From DASRAA01 sp963814165 (GTDB taxonomy: Bacteria; Acidobacteriota; Terriglobia; Terriglobales; Acidobacteriaceae): a stretch of 64,000 nt of DNA. Position numbers and translations under genes: made by a program. The first letter of the stretch is position 1. Each line of letters opens with the position of its first letter. A model generated the notes under the pieces. The model saw only the letters and a list, made by a program, of their open reading frames with translations. It was not told the DNA's origin and did not search any database. The stretch spans positions 1-64,000 of the forward strand of contig CAWFBW010000017.1 in the NCBI GenBank assembly GCA_963814165.1, written 5' to 3'. Below, piece after piece: positions 27,686 to 36,536 of this stretch.

Positions 27686-28843
27686 CTAGGTCGAGTGCTT
27701 CCCCCGGCGCAGGCCGTAGCCAAGCAAGCTGAAGAAACCGCTGCCGAGCAGGGTAAGGGTTCCAGGTTCGGGAGTGGCAATGGCGCCGAACAGTCCGTGA
27801 TCCTCAACCGCCCCACCCGGGCCGGGGATGCCAGCCGTGAAGTACAGGGTGCTAGTGCTTGTGCCCTGGGCGCCGTTCCCAAACTTAAGATCCCAGAGAC
27901 CTTCGTTAACCAGGGGCATCCCATTCGAGCCATCGATCGTACCCAGGAAAGCTCCAGTAGCGGGATCGTACGCATTGATAGTGCCGTCGCCAAAGTTTCC
28001 GACCAAAAGATCGTTGCTAAATTGGCCGAAGTTGCCTGGCGCCCACGCCAGACCCCAAGGGGAGTTCAAAGCGCCGGCGGAAACCAGTCGCTGGACGAAA
28101 GTTCCGTCCGTGTTGAAGACGTCCACGAAGCCGCATCCCGGGCAAGGCACGTCGTCTTCCTGCTGAGCGTCCTGCATGGCATACGTTACATACAATTTGC
28201 CGCCGGTAGTTTGGATACCAAACGGCGCGAAGCCGGCGGGGAGACTGGGATCGGTGAAGTTACCACTGAGAGTGACTTTGGTAAAGGTCGAGTCGTAAAC
28301 GTCAACGCTCCCATTGTGGAAGTCGGTGGCGTAGAGATAGGTGCTAGCACCATTCAAGGCAATCGCCAGCCCTTTGTAAATGGAGCCGGCTCCCGAGTTG
28401 TCGGCTGCTATTTCGGCAGTGGTCCCCAGGGCGCCTCTCCATCCCGCTATGGTTCCGTCTTCCGTGGAAAAGATGAAGCGGTCACCATTGAAGCCTGAAC
28501 CGCCGTTAAAGACCTGTCCGGTTGGTGCGCCTAGTCCACTGCCCGGCGCAGGAATGGATACGATCAGGCCCTGTTTCACGCCGGCGCCGTTATAGAGCGT
28601 GGCTAATCCGGTGTGGTTGTTTGCGACCCAGATAGGACTCGTGGCGGAAAAGGCCATGCCCCACGGATTTACCAAGTCGGGATCCGTGAATCGAGCGAGG
28701 CCAGGTAGATCAGAAACGAGATTGACCTGGCCAAAAGCGTTGAAGCCGGTGGGCGCTGCGTGCAATAGGGTAGGGGTTACGGCAAGCATCAATGCTGCCA
28801 AGGGCAGCATGCGCAGTGGTAGGGCCCATTCGTTCGTTCGCAT
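27686..28843 (-). CDS. TIGR03118-family secreted protein with PEP-CTERM anchor
   Basis: A 385-aa exported protein. The signal peptide runs to about residue 30 (LMLAVTPTLLHAAP). The body consists of NHL/beta-propeller-like strands with the family blocks TDPDLVNPWGMAF, WVANNHTGLATLY and SPWGLAWAPGNFG. The C terminus is a PEP-CTERM sorting signal: TPEPGTLTLLGSGFF, a hydrophobic span and a basic tail (LRRGK). It should be processed by an exosortase encoded elsewhere and deposited outside the cell or in exopolysaccharide. Confidence 0.88.
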   Translation of the reverse strand: MRTNEWALPLRMLPLAALMLAVTPTLLHAAPTGFNAFGQVNLVSDLPGLARFTDPDLVNPWGMAFSATSPIWVANNHTGLATLYNGAGVKQGLIVSIPAPGSGLGAPTGQVFNGGSGFNGDRFIFSTEDGTIAGWRGALGTTAEIAADNSGAGSIYKGLAIALNGASTYLYATDFHNGSVDVYDSTFTKVTLSGNFTDPSLPAGFAPFGIQTTGGKLYVTYAMQDAQQEDDVPCPGCGFVDVFNTDGTFVQRLVSAGALNSPWGLAWAPGNFGQFSNDLLVGNFGDGTINAYDPATGAFLGTIDGSNGMPLVNEGLWDLKFGNGAQGTSTSTLYFTAGIPGPGGAVEDHGLFGAIATPEPGTLTLLGSGFFSLLGYGLRRGKHST

Positions 28844-28921
28844 TGCGCGACCTCCTGAAAGACTGTGACCAAACGAATCTATTGGCCATGAGCGGTTGGA
28901 TTGTCATCGGGCTGTAGAAGA

Positions 28922-28991
28922 GTTGTGAACAAAGTGTCAACATGGCGGGAATTCCTCCGTGAGAGAGGGGTGATGTCACCAAATTGTGAAC
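28922..28991 (+). promoter_or_regulatory. Direct repeats TTGTGAAC in the two-component system promoter region
   Basis: TTGTGAACAAAGTGTCAAC (from 28923) and TTGTGAACGCGAGGTTGAC (from 28984) are spaced 61 bp apart in the 227-bp divergent region between the PEP-CTERM gene and the response regulator gene. They are candidate binding sites for the adjacent OmpR-type regulator. This is a pattern observation only. Confidence 0.35.
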
Positions 28992-29070
28992 GCGAGGTTG
29001 ACTCAGTTTTACGAACCGGTAAAGCTGTTGGTCACATCCAAGCGTAGTAAGAGTTGGAGACCCAAGCGAA

Positions 29071-29751
29071 ATGGACCGCGTTCTTGCCATCGAAGACGAT
29101 CCCGCAGTGCAACGGGCGCTACGCCGTACTTTTGAGTCGGCTGGGTTCGACATCACGGTAGCCAGCGACGGTACGTCGGCAATGGATGTGTTTCGCTCCA
29201 CCACGCCCCGAGTCGTCATTCTCGACTTGCGCCTCCCCGGGCGATCGGGACAGGACATCTGCCGCGAGATCAAGCGCCAGTCTCCGGGTGTGCCGATCCT
29301 GGTGCTGAGCGCCGCCACTGATGTGGTGGACAAGGTGCTTTTGCTGGAGCTTGGCGCCGACGATTACATAACCAAGCCATTCAGCCCGCGCGAACTGCTG
29401 GCGAGGGTGCGGGCGGCAGTCCGGCGGCTGAACCAGGCCCCCGAGAAACGCGAACTCTATAGCTTCGACGACGTCGAGGTGAACTTCACCAAGATGGAAC
29501 TCCGCAAAGCGGGCGCCCTGGTGCCGCTCACGCCGCAGGAATTCAAGATGCTGCGATTCTTTCTCAATAACGAGGAGCGAGTTGTTTCGCGGGCTGAGCT
29601 GCTCAACGAAGTGTGGGGCTACAATAGCTACCCAACGACGCGCACTGTGGATACCCATATCCTGCGACTTCGGCAGAAACTGGAGAGCGATCCGGCCGAA
29701 CCCCTGCATTTTCGTACCGTGCATGGCACTGGGTACAAATTTGTGCGCTGA
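29071..29751 (+). CDS. OmpR/KdpE-type response regulator
   Basis: A 226-aa two-domain regulator. The receiver domain (1-120) has the acidic pocket EDD at 8-10, phospho-acceptor Asp52 in VVILDLRLPG, the Ser/Thr in LVLSAA and Lys in DDYITKPFSP. The C-terminal winged helix (about 130-226) has LTPQEFKMLRFFLNN, VVSRAELLNEVWGY and TRTVDTHILRLRQKLE. It is followed by a histidine kinase gene, a porin and a cupredoxin on the same strand, which are the obvious candidate targets. Confidence 0.94.
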   Translation: MDRVLAIEDDPAVQRALRRTFESAGFDITVASDGTSAMDVFRSTTPRVVILDLRLPGRSGQDICREIKRQSPGVPILVLSAATDVVDKVLLLELGADDYITKPFSPRELLARVRAAVRRLNQAPEKRELYSFDDVEVNFTKMELRKAGALVPLTPQEFKMLRFFLNNEERVVSRAELLNEVWGYNSYPTTRTVDTHILRLRQKLESDPAEPLHFRTVHGTGYKFVR

Positions 29752-29811
29752 CCCAGACCGACGGTAGCAAGGAGAACCTCCATCCGGCTACGTACCAAAT
29801 TCCTGATTGCC

Positions 29812-31512
29812 ATGCTGCTGACCTCGGCCGGACTCACGGCCGTGTCGCTTCTGATTGTGCAGCGCATTGTAGAGCGACAGGTGCGGAGCAACTTGCGTGT
29901 CGATCTGGCCAACTCAGTTGAGACCTTTCGCAATTTTCAGAAGGAACGCGAAAGGGCCCTGGCTCGCTCGGCCGAGTTGATGGCAAACCTTCCGGTGTTG
30001 AAAGCGCTGATGACGTCGCGGCACCCCCCGACCATCCAGGACGCCTCAGAAGGTTTGTTCCGTCTCTCAGGGGGCGATCTATTTGCCCTCGTGGACGACA
30101 GCAACCGAGTGGTGGGTTTCCACGCTCGAGCGCCCGGTATCACCATGGAGCAGGCTCAGGTCCTCCGCGAAGCCAACGCTGGCGCTGGGCCCCGGCAGTG
30201 GTGGCTCGCCGGCGGGCACCTGTACGAAGTATTCCTATTCCCTATCTATTTCGGTCCGCCGGCGAACCAGTCCGTGCTGGGGACGTTGGCGCTGGGCTAT
30301 GAAATCAACCAGACAGTGGTACATGAACTGGCCCGCGCGGCATCCGGCGAAGTCGCTGTAATCTGCGCCGGGCAGGAAGTGGTGAGTACCATTGCGGCAG
30401 CCAACATCCCGAATCTACTGCAGGCGATGTCGAAGCAGGCTGCTTCGGATGCGCCCTTCGACGTAAAGTTGGCGAATCAGAGCTTTGTCATGACCTCGCT
30501 TCGGCTCAATGACGGCGCGCCTCTGGTCACAATCCTGGTTTTGAAGTCGTATGACCAGGCTGCGCAATTCTTGAGCCACCTGCGCCAGTTGCTTCTCGGA
30601 GTGGGCTTGGGCGCAGTGATCATCGGGAGCCTGCTCGTTTATTTGATCGCCAGCACATTCACACGTCCACTCGAAAAGTTGGTGCAAGGCGTTCGTGCCT
30701 TAGGCAAGGGAGACTACTCGTATCCGATGGAAGTGAAGAGCAACGGGGAGATCGGCGAACTGGCGAGCGCAATAACCGGAATGCGAAGTAGCCTGCACGA
30801 CGCGCAACAGCGAGTGCTGCATTCCGAACGGCTTGCGACGATTGGGACGATGGCGAGTTCCATCTCACATGATCTGCGGCACCCGCTGACGGCGGTGCTG
30901 GCAAACGCGGAGTTTCTCTCCGAACCCGACCTGTCGCCGAAGCAGCGCGAGGAACTCTATCTCGAGATTCGTGTCGCAGTACACCGTTTGACCGACCTGA
31001 TTGATTCGTTACTGGAGCTGTCGCGGCCGGCTGGCGCGCTGAACATGGCCGAAACCGCCATCGAGCATCCAGTGAGCAGGGCAGTCGAATTGATTCGCGC
31101 CCATCCGGAGTTCCAGAAAGTTTCCGTCAGCATCGCGTCGGACGGCGTCCATGATGCCTTGTGCGATTCCAAAAAAATGGAACGCGTGTTTTACAACCTG
31201 CTGCTGAATTCGTGCCAGTCGGTGCAGAGCCAGGGTGGTCACGTTACGGTTGCCGTGGAGAATGGCCATGGCCTCCTCGATATTCGAGTTACCGACGACG
31301 GACCGGGGCTTGATGAGTCAATCCGCGACAAAGTGTTTCATCCGTTCGTGAGCCACGGGAAAGAAAATGGAACTGGCCTCGGCCTGACCATCGCGCAAAA
31401 GATCGTGCAGGACCATTCCGGAGAACTACAGGTTGAACATTCTGCGCCGGGGCACACGGTGATGAAAATTACTCTGCCATGCCCGATCGGAGATCGCAGC
31501 CAGGGAATGTAG
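29812..31512 (+). CDS. Sensor histidine kinase
   Basis: A 566-aa membrane kinase counted from the ATG at 29812. An N-terminal TM is followed by a periplasmic sensor of about 230 residues resembling a double-Cache/CHASE type. Then come a second TM (LLLGVGLGAVIIGSLLVYLI), a HAMP domain, the H-box SISHDLRHPLTAVL with His353, an N-box (NLLLNSCQS), and G-boxes DDGPGLDES and GTGLGLTIAQ. Codons upstream read S-I-R-L-R-T-K-F-L-I-A in frame, the usual start of such kinases, with AGGAG about 8 nt before an ATC at 29782; the true start may be there. Confidence 0.93.
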   Translation: MLLTSAGLTAVSLLIVQRIVERQVRSNLRVDLANSVETFRNFQKERERALARSAELMANLPVLKALMTSRHPPTIQDASEGLFRLSGGDLFALVDDSNRVVGFHARAPGITMEQAQVLREANAGAGPRQWWLAGGHLYEVFLFPIYFGPPANQSVLGTLALGYEINQTVVHELARAASGEVAVICAGQEVVSTIAAANIPNLLQAMSKQAASDAPFDVKLANQSFVMTSLRLNDGAPLVTILVLKSYDQAAQFLSHLRQLLLGVGLGAVIIGSLLVYLIASTFTRPLEKLVQGVRALGKGDYSYPMEVKSNGEIGELASAITGMRSSLHDAQQRVLHSERLATIGTMASSISHDLRHPLTAVLANAEFLSEPDLSPKQREELYLEIRVAVHRLTDLIDSLLELSRPAGALNMAETAIEHPVSRAVELIRAHPEFQKVSVSIASDGVHDALCDSKKMERVFYNLLLNSCQSVQSQGGHVTVAVENGHGLLDIRVTDDGPGLDESIRDKVFHPFVSHGKENGTGLGLTIAQKIVQDHSGELQVEHSAPGHTVMKITLPCPIGDRSQGM

Positions 31513-31577
31513 ACCAACGAGTGCCCTGTCCGTGGCGGGGCGGCGACCACGGCCCAATTTTGGTGCGGAGGTGGGGA

Positions 31578-33131
31578 ATGAACCATATTCAACGGCCAGA
31601 CTGTGCACGCATATTGCGGGTTGGGTTGGCAGTGACCATGCTGCTAACGGTAGCCAGCGCGCAGCTGACCAAGCCCGGTGCCCCGGCCCAACAGGCAAGT
31701 ATGGAAGCGTCGTTGACCGAGCTGCAATCGGAAGTGCGCGAGCTCAAGGACCTTGTGCTTCAACTGAAGGAAGAGACAAGCGCCAGCCGCGCTGAGGTTA
31801 CGCGACTTCGCCAACAGCTGGAAGCGGGAGAGGCCTCAACGCTCGCGAACTCTGCCCCCGACACTGCAGCCCGCTCGACGTTCGGCCAACCCTCGCCAGT
31901 GGACCTGCGTATTGGCCAGCTCGAAGAAGAGCAGCAACTGCTCAACGGCAAGATCGATGAACAGTACCAGACCAAGGTGGAGAGTGCGTCGAAGTATCGA
32001 GTACGTCTGACCGGCATTGCATTGTTCAATCTGTTCAGCAATCAGGGCTCGGTTGACAACATGGACGTGCCGGAACTCGCCTACCGGCAGAGCGGTCTGT
32101 CCTCGTCAGGTTCATTCGGGGGCACGCTGCGGCAGTCCGTCTTTGGTTTCGAAGTGTTCGGACCGGAGTTGCTGGGCGCCAAGACCAGCGGTGCGGTGAA
32201 CTTCGATGTCGGCGGCGGCTTCCCTTATCTCGACAACGGCGTGAACTCTGGACTGGTAAGGCTGCGCACCGCATCCATTCGACTCGATTGGAAGAACACA
32301 GACGTGGTGGCAGGCCAGGAACAGCTGTTCTTCCAGCCGAACTCGCCCACCTCGTTTGCTTCGCTGATCGTGCCGGCGTTGTCGTATGCAGGCAACCTTT
32401 GGGCATGGACACCGCAAGTGCATGTGGAACATCGCTTCGCTGCCACCGATAAGTCAACGTTCACATTTCAGGGAGGCATACTCGATGCGCTCACTGGAGA
32501 GCCTCCTTACTACTACACCTGGTATCGCACGCCGCAGGCGGGCGAGAGATCACGGCAACCTGGCTACGCCGGACGAGTGGCGTATTCGCATCCGCTCTTC
32601 GGGCATCCGTTCACTATAGGGGCCGCCGGATACTACAGCCGCGAAGACTGGGGCTACGGACGCGACGTAAACGGTTATGCCGCGACGCTCGATTGGAGCG
32701 TGCCGCTCAGCGCGAAGTTCCTGTTGAGTGGGTCGTTCTATCGTGGGCAGGCCATTGGCGGGCTCGGAGGCGGAACCGGGCGCAGTGTGCTGTACGACGG
32801 GCCGCTCGCCGACCCAAACACTAGCGTAATCCCGTTGAATACCGTGGGCGGGTGGACTCAACTGAAATACCGCGCTACCTCCCGCCTGGAGTTTAACGCC
32901 GCCTTCGGCCAGGACAACCCGTTTGCTTCCGATGTGCGTGAGTTCTCCGAGGCTCAGAGTTACGGTGACCCCACGGTCACACGCAATCAGGGTGTGTTCG
33001 GCAACGTAATCTATCGTCCGCGGTCTGACTTGCTGTTCTCGCTGGAGTATCGCCGGATGAAGACGTTTTCCATCTACGACTACAGCGTTGCTGCCGGACA
33101 AGTGAACCTGGGAATGGGGATACTGTTCTGA
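31578..33131 (+). CDS. Outer-membrane porin, DcaP-like, with N-terminal coiled coil
   Basis: A 517-aa protein. The ATG at 31578 has GGAGGTG just upstream and gives a signal peptide (ILRVGLAVTMLLTVASAQ). Residues 40-95 form a heptad coiled coil (ELQSEVRELKDLVLQLKEE), a Ser/Pro linker follows, and the rest is amphipathic beta-strands ending in Phe (QVNLGMGILF), as expected for BAM recognition. A trimeric barrel with an N-terminal coiled coil is the DcaP-type layout. It is 65 bp downstream of the kinase and overlaps or abuts the cupredoxin gene. Confidence 0.78.
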   Translation: MNHIQRPDCARILRVGLAVTMLLTVASAQLTKPGAPAQQASMEASLTELQSEVRELKDLVLQLKEETSASRAEVTRLRQQLEAGEASTLANSAPDTAARSTFGQPSPVDLRIGQLEEEQQLLNGKIDEQYQTKVESASKYRVRLTGIALFNLFSNQGSVDNMDVPELAYRQSGLSSSGSFGGTLRQSVFGFEVFGPELLGAKTSGAVNFDVGGGFPYLDNGVNSGLVRLRTASIRLDWKNTDVVAGQEQLFFQPNSPTSFASLIVPALSYAGNLWAWTPQVHVEHRFAATDKSTFTFQGGILDALTGEPPYYYTWYRTPQAGERSRQPGYAGRVAYSHPLFGHPFTIGAAGYYSREDWGYGRDVNGYAATLDWSVPLSAKFLLSGSFYRGQAIGGLGGGTGRSVLYDGPLADPNTSVIPLNTVGGWTQLKYRATSRLEFNAAFGQDNPFASDVREFSEAQSYGDPTVTRNQGVFGNVIYRPRSDLLFSLEYRRMKTFSIYDYSVAAGQVNLGMGILF

Positions 33132-33139
33132 GACTCGAT

Positions 33140-33853
33140 TTGACAACTCGCAGCGCAGTTCTGTTCGCGGCCCTGTGCGCGCTTGCGGTGCAATGCGTTG
33201 CGCAGGGAGTCACCGTTACCGGTCATGTAGCCACCTATGGTGGGCCTGCGAAATCCATGAGCACAGCGACAGTGGTGTGGCTCACGCCAGTATTACAAAC
33301 GGGCAGTGAGACCATCCCGCCAGAGCCGGTCCACGCGGTACTGCGCCAGAAGAACAAGTCCTTTGAGCCACATCTGCTCGTGGTGACAACGGGATCGACC
33401 GTGGATTTTCCCAACCAGGATCCCTGGTTCCACAACGTGTTCTCGCTGTTTAACGGAAAGAAGTTTGACTTGGGCTTGTACGAAGCCGGAACATCGCGCA
33501 CGGTGCACTTCGACCGTGAAGGTGTGTCCTATATCTTCTGCAACATTCATCCGGAGATGAGCGCCGTGGTGGTGGTGCTTTCGACCCCGAACTACGCAGT
33601 CGTCAGCAAAAGTGGCGACTTTTCTATCGCGGGCGTTCCTCCCGGCAAATACACGCTACATGTGTGGAGTGAGAATGCCCTACCAGAAACGCTGGATGGA
33701 TTAGCGAGGCAGGTAGAAATCAGCGGTACCACGCAATCTTTGGGGACGTTGCGAGTGCGCGAGTCTGAAACCGCCAAGACCCAACACAAGAACAAGTATG
33801 GACGAGATTATGAGCCGCCATCGCCGAGCAATCCGGTTTACCCGCAACCCTAA
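33140..33853 (+). CDS. Periplasmic cupredoxin-like (plastocyanin-type) protein
   Basis: A 237-aa exported protein with signal peptide (FAALCALAVQCVAQG). The type-1 copper ligand set is recognisable: His in PWFHNVFS, then Cys and His in IFCNIHPEM, with the Met in the same motif. A C-terminal carboxypeptidase-regulatory-like beta sandwich (FSIAGVPPGKYTLHVWSE) follows, and the tail is Lys/Pro-rich. The start is uncertain: TTG at 33140 or CTG at 33128, which overlaps the porin stop. Together with the porin it suggests metal or redox handling controlled by the adjacent two-component system. Confidence 0.8.
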   Translation: MTTRSAVLFAALCALAVQCVAQGVTVTGHVATYGGPAKSMSTATVVWLTPVLQTGSETIPPEPVHAVLRQKNKSFEPHLLVVTTGSTVDFPNQDPWFHNVFSLFNGKKFDLGLYEAGTSRTVHFDREGVSYIFCNIHPEMSAVVVVLSTPNYAVVSKSGDFSIAGVPPGKYTLHVWSENALPETLDGLARQVEISGTTQSLGTLRVRESETAKTQHKNKYGRDYEPPSPSNPVYPQP

Positions 33854-33858
33854 GCGAT

Positions 33859-34416
33859 TTAGAACTGCGTCGCTTCCACAATCGCCAGATCGTTGATTCG
33901 CGGATCGACTTCGGCGCGGCCGCAGGCAAGCACCTGACCTCTCTGACTGAACTTGCATCCGTACAATCCGGCGATTGGGGCTTCGCATTCGCCCGCTTGT
34001 AAGTCCACAACCCACCAGCCGGAGCCTGGTGCCTTGTCGAGGAAGTTCTTCTTCCCGTAGATGCCGACCAGAATGTCGCCCTCCACCGTCTTGCCATGTG
34101 TGCACCGCAATGAAGTGTGCGCAAACGCGTAAAAGATTTTGGAGGCCGGGTCCCACAGCATCTGGGTATTGACCACTTCGCCGGCCGAGATGTCAACCAT
34201 CTCGCTCCACAGCAGACTCTTGGGATCGCCGGAATCGATCATGGTTTTCCCCGTTCCGATCGCCGTCTTCTTCACGGCGTTAACGCCGGGAGAGGGCGAA
34301 AGGGCCCGATTCCGAAGCTGCGCGCTGGGCTCAAAGACCACCGGGCCCACGGCTCCCTGCGCGAACGATGCAATAGCTGCTGCGAGCACCGTGATGATTA
34401 AGAAAATTCGTGTCAT
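33859..34416 (-). CDS. Hypothetical secreted protein
   Basis: A 185-aa protein with a signal peptide (MTRIFLIITVLAAAIASFAQ). The mature part has four Cys (RCTHGK, GECEAP, YGCKFS, LACGRA), compatible with two disulfides. No family is recognised. It converges on the cupredoxin gene with a 5-bp gap and is followed by another small secreted protein gene upstream on its own strand. Confidence 0.65.
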   Translation of the reverse strand: MTRIFLIITVLAAAIASFAQGAVGPVVFEPSAQLRNRALSPSPGVNAVKKTAIGTGKTMIDSGDPKSLLWSEMVDISAGEVVNTQMLWDPASKIFYAFAHTSLRCTHGKTVEGDILVGIYGKKNFLDKAPGSGWWVVDLQAGECEAPIAGLYGCKFSQRGQVLACGRAEVDPRINDLAIVEATQF

Positions 34417-34437
34417 TAGTTGTCGCTCGTACTCATA

Positions 34438-35022
34438 TTACTTTGACTGAATCCCCATTTCCCGGCCCAGCCGGATCTGGTCGGTACGAAAGTCAGAAAG
34501 CGCCTTCTCCAGGTTGGCCGCCCCAGTTGCAAGTTCGTCGGGGACGACCTTGCCCGGTTCCATGAGTTGCTGCACGGTACGCGCATCGCGGGAGACGTGC
34601 GAGTACGACTTACGCAGTGGTTTGATCAGTTTCTTCAGCTCCGACTCCTGCAGCTTGGTGAAGGAGGCCAGCAAGCGGCCATTGTAGTGCTCGACGTCAT
34701 CCAGGGCATCCCGCAACGTCAATGACATGCTGTTCACCAGGGCAATATTCTTGGCGGCAGCTCCAAGCCGTTGTAATTCTCGCGATTCCTGTAGCGCCTG
34801 GTCGGTGCTTGCAATGGCGGAATTGAAGTAGCCCACCTGCTCCGGCCGTGCTTGTATTGCGATGATACGTCCAAATGTTTCTAGTTCAGGGCTAACCGCC
34901 CCGGATGGGGACGGCTCAGTCGGCGGCTTGCCGGTGCTCGGCCGCTCGGGAAGTTGCCCCCAAGCCGCAACGGAAATGGATAAAAACGCGACGGCAAGTG
35001 CCGCCCGCCGAGAACGAATCAC
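34438..35022 (-). CDS. Hypothetical secreted helical protein
   Basis: A 194-aa protein with a signal peptide (AALAVAFLSISVAAWG) and a Pro-rich spacer (residues 25-45). A mainly helical body follows, with a Ser/Leu pattern like small periplasmic four-helix proteins. No Cys or catalytic motif. It lies 21 bp upstream of the 33859 gene on the same strand and is probably cotranscribed. Confidence 0.62.
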   Translation of the reverse strand: MIRSRRAALAVAFLSISVAAWGQLPERPSTGKPPTEPSPSGAVSPELETFGRIIAIQARPEQVGYFNSAIASTDQALQESRELQRLGAAAKNIALVNSMSLTLRDALDDVEHYNGRLLASFTKLQESELKKLIKPLRKSYSHVSRDARTVQQLMEPGKVVPDELATGAANLEKALSDFRTDQIRLGREMGIQSK

Positions 35023-35605
35023 GAGAGTCCAGTCTGGAAAATGCTGACAGAAATAGTAGCAGTTTGGCAGCGAAGAAATTCGGGTCGGAGACCCGTCTGC
35101 GTATTCGTTGGCGTCTGTTGCTGTGTGAGGCGTTTTGACCTTTCATGCAAAAGGCGAGGACCGGCTGCGACCTCCGATCCCAGAGAAGCGAAGACGCCGA
35201 ATGCGCAGGTTTCCTCAAAAGCGCTCACGGCGAGGCCCAGATCCTTCGCCAGTGGCGGGCATTAAAGTGTGCATCAATACGTAGTCGTTTCATGCCATGT
35301 CAATGCTCGATGGTGCCGAAAATCCTGTATTTGCTTGACCGCGCCACAAAAGTGCACCACACTGTCGCAGACTTGATTCATTTTAGATTCCTGCTGACCG
35401 CCACTGCTTCGGCTCTTCTGGTGGTCGGGAATTCTTGATTCCGGCAATTTCCGGCAACCGAGGCGGCATGCCGCTTTCGGCCGCGCGTATGTGGCGACGA
35501 GCCATCGCGCCCACACGTTCTTAGGCTTAGGGTACACATACATATTTCTCTTGGGCATCAAACGTATCTCAATCGAACGAATTCGTTCAGGAGGCTATTC
35601 GACCT
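35023..35605. other. Intergenic region, no gene seen
   Basis: This 583-bp region lies between divergent secreted-protein genes. Short open frames on both strands lack ribosome-binding sites and sensible composition. I see no repeat shared with the island and no convincing structured RNA. It presumably holds the two divergent promoters. Confidence 0.5.
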
Positions 35606-36478
35606 ATGAAAAGGAAAATCGGACTGTGGTTGGTCATGACTCTTCTCGCTCTCAGCGCAGTCACCATGGTTGCGCAGGACTACTCGATGGCACCACCCAA
35701 AGTTCTCGTCGTCCAGCGGGAATTCGTCAAGCCTGGCGTAAGCGGGGCTCCGCACATGAAAACCGAAAGCGCATTCGTACAGGCGATGACGGCGGCCAAG
35801 TGGCCGACCCGCTATCTGGGAATGGACTCGATGTCAGGCCCGTCACGCGCGCTGTTCCTTACGGGCTACGATTCGTTCGCCGCCTGGGAGAAAGACTCGC
35901 TGGCGACTCAAAAGAACGCCACGCTGTCGGCCGCCCTTGACCGCGCAGCCCAGGCCGACGGCCCCCTGCTGACCGGCTACGATTCGGGCGTCTTGGTCTA
36001 TCGCGAAGACTTGAGCCTGCGTGCGAATTCAACCAATATTGCCCAGTCCCGTTACTTCGAAATTATGCGCTTCAAGATCCGTCAGGGTCACGACAAGGAG
36101 TGGGAGGAACTGGTCAAGATGTACATCGACGGCTATGGAAAGGCCACCCAGGACCAGCACTGGGCGACCTACCAGTCCATGTACGGCAATGACAACGGGG
36201 GCGTGTACATCGTATTCAACGCGATGAAGTCGCTGTCGGAAGTGGACGGCGGAATGGCCGACTCCAAAAAGTTCGCGGCCCAACTCGGCGAAGACGGCAT
36301 GAAGAAGCTGAACGAGCTGACCGCATCGTGCGTCGAAGAGAGCCAGGTCAACCTGTTCGCCTTCAACCCGAAGGAGAGCTACGTGTCAGACGCGTGGGTC
36401 AAGGCCGATCCCAGCTTCTGGAAGACTACTCCCGCGCCGAAAGCGGCAGCCAAGCCGGAACCCAAGCCCGCTCAGTAA
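35606..36478 (+). CDS. Hypothetical secreted protein
   Basis: A 290-aa protein with signal peptide (IGLWLVMTLLALSAVTMVAQ) and AGGAGG 11 nt upstream of the ATG. Two halves look alike (VVQREFVKPGVSG... and IMRFKIRQGHDKEWEELVKM), each resembling one ferredoxin-like alpha-beta unit, so a duplicated dimeric alpha-beta barrel fold is plausible. The C terminus is Ala/Pro/Lys-rich. No catalytic residues are recognised. Confidence 0.7.
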   Translation: MKRKIGLWLVMTLLALSAVTMVAQDYSMAPPKVLVVQREFVKPGVSGAPHMKTESAFVQAMTAAKWPTRYLGMDSMSGPSRALFLTGYDSFAAWEKDSLATQKNATLSAALDRAAQADGPLLTGYDSGVLVYREDLSLRANSTNIAQSRYFEIMRFKIRQGHDKEWEELVKMYIDGYGKATQDQHWATYQSMYGNDNGGVYIVFNAMKSLSEVDGGMADSKKFAAQLGEDGMKKLNELTASCVEESQVNLFAFNPKESYVSDAWVKADPSFWKTTPAPKAAAKPEPKPAQ

Positions 36479-36536
36479 CGGCACACACAGAGAAACTCTT
36501 GATCGCGGCGGTTGCGAGCCATCGCAGCCGCCGTTT

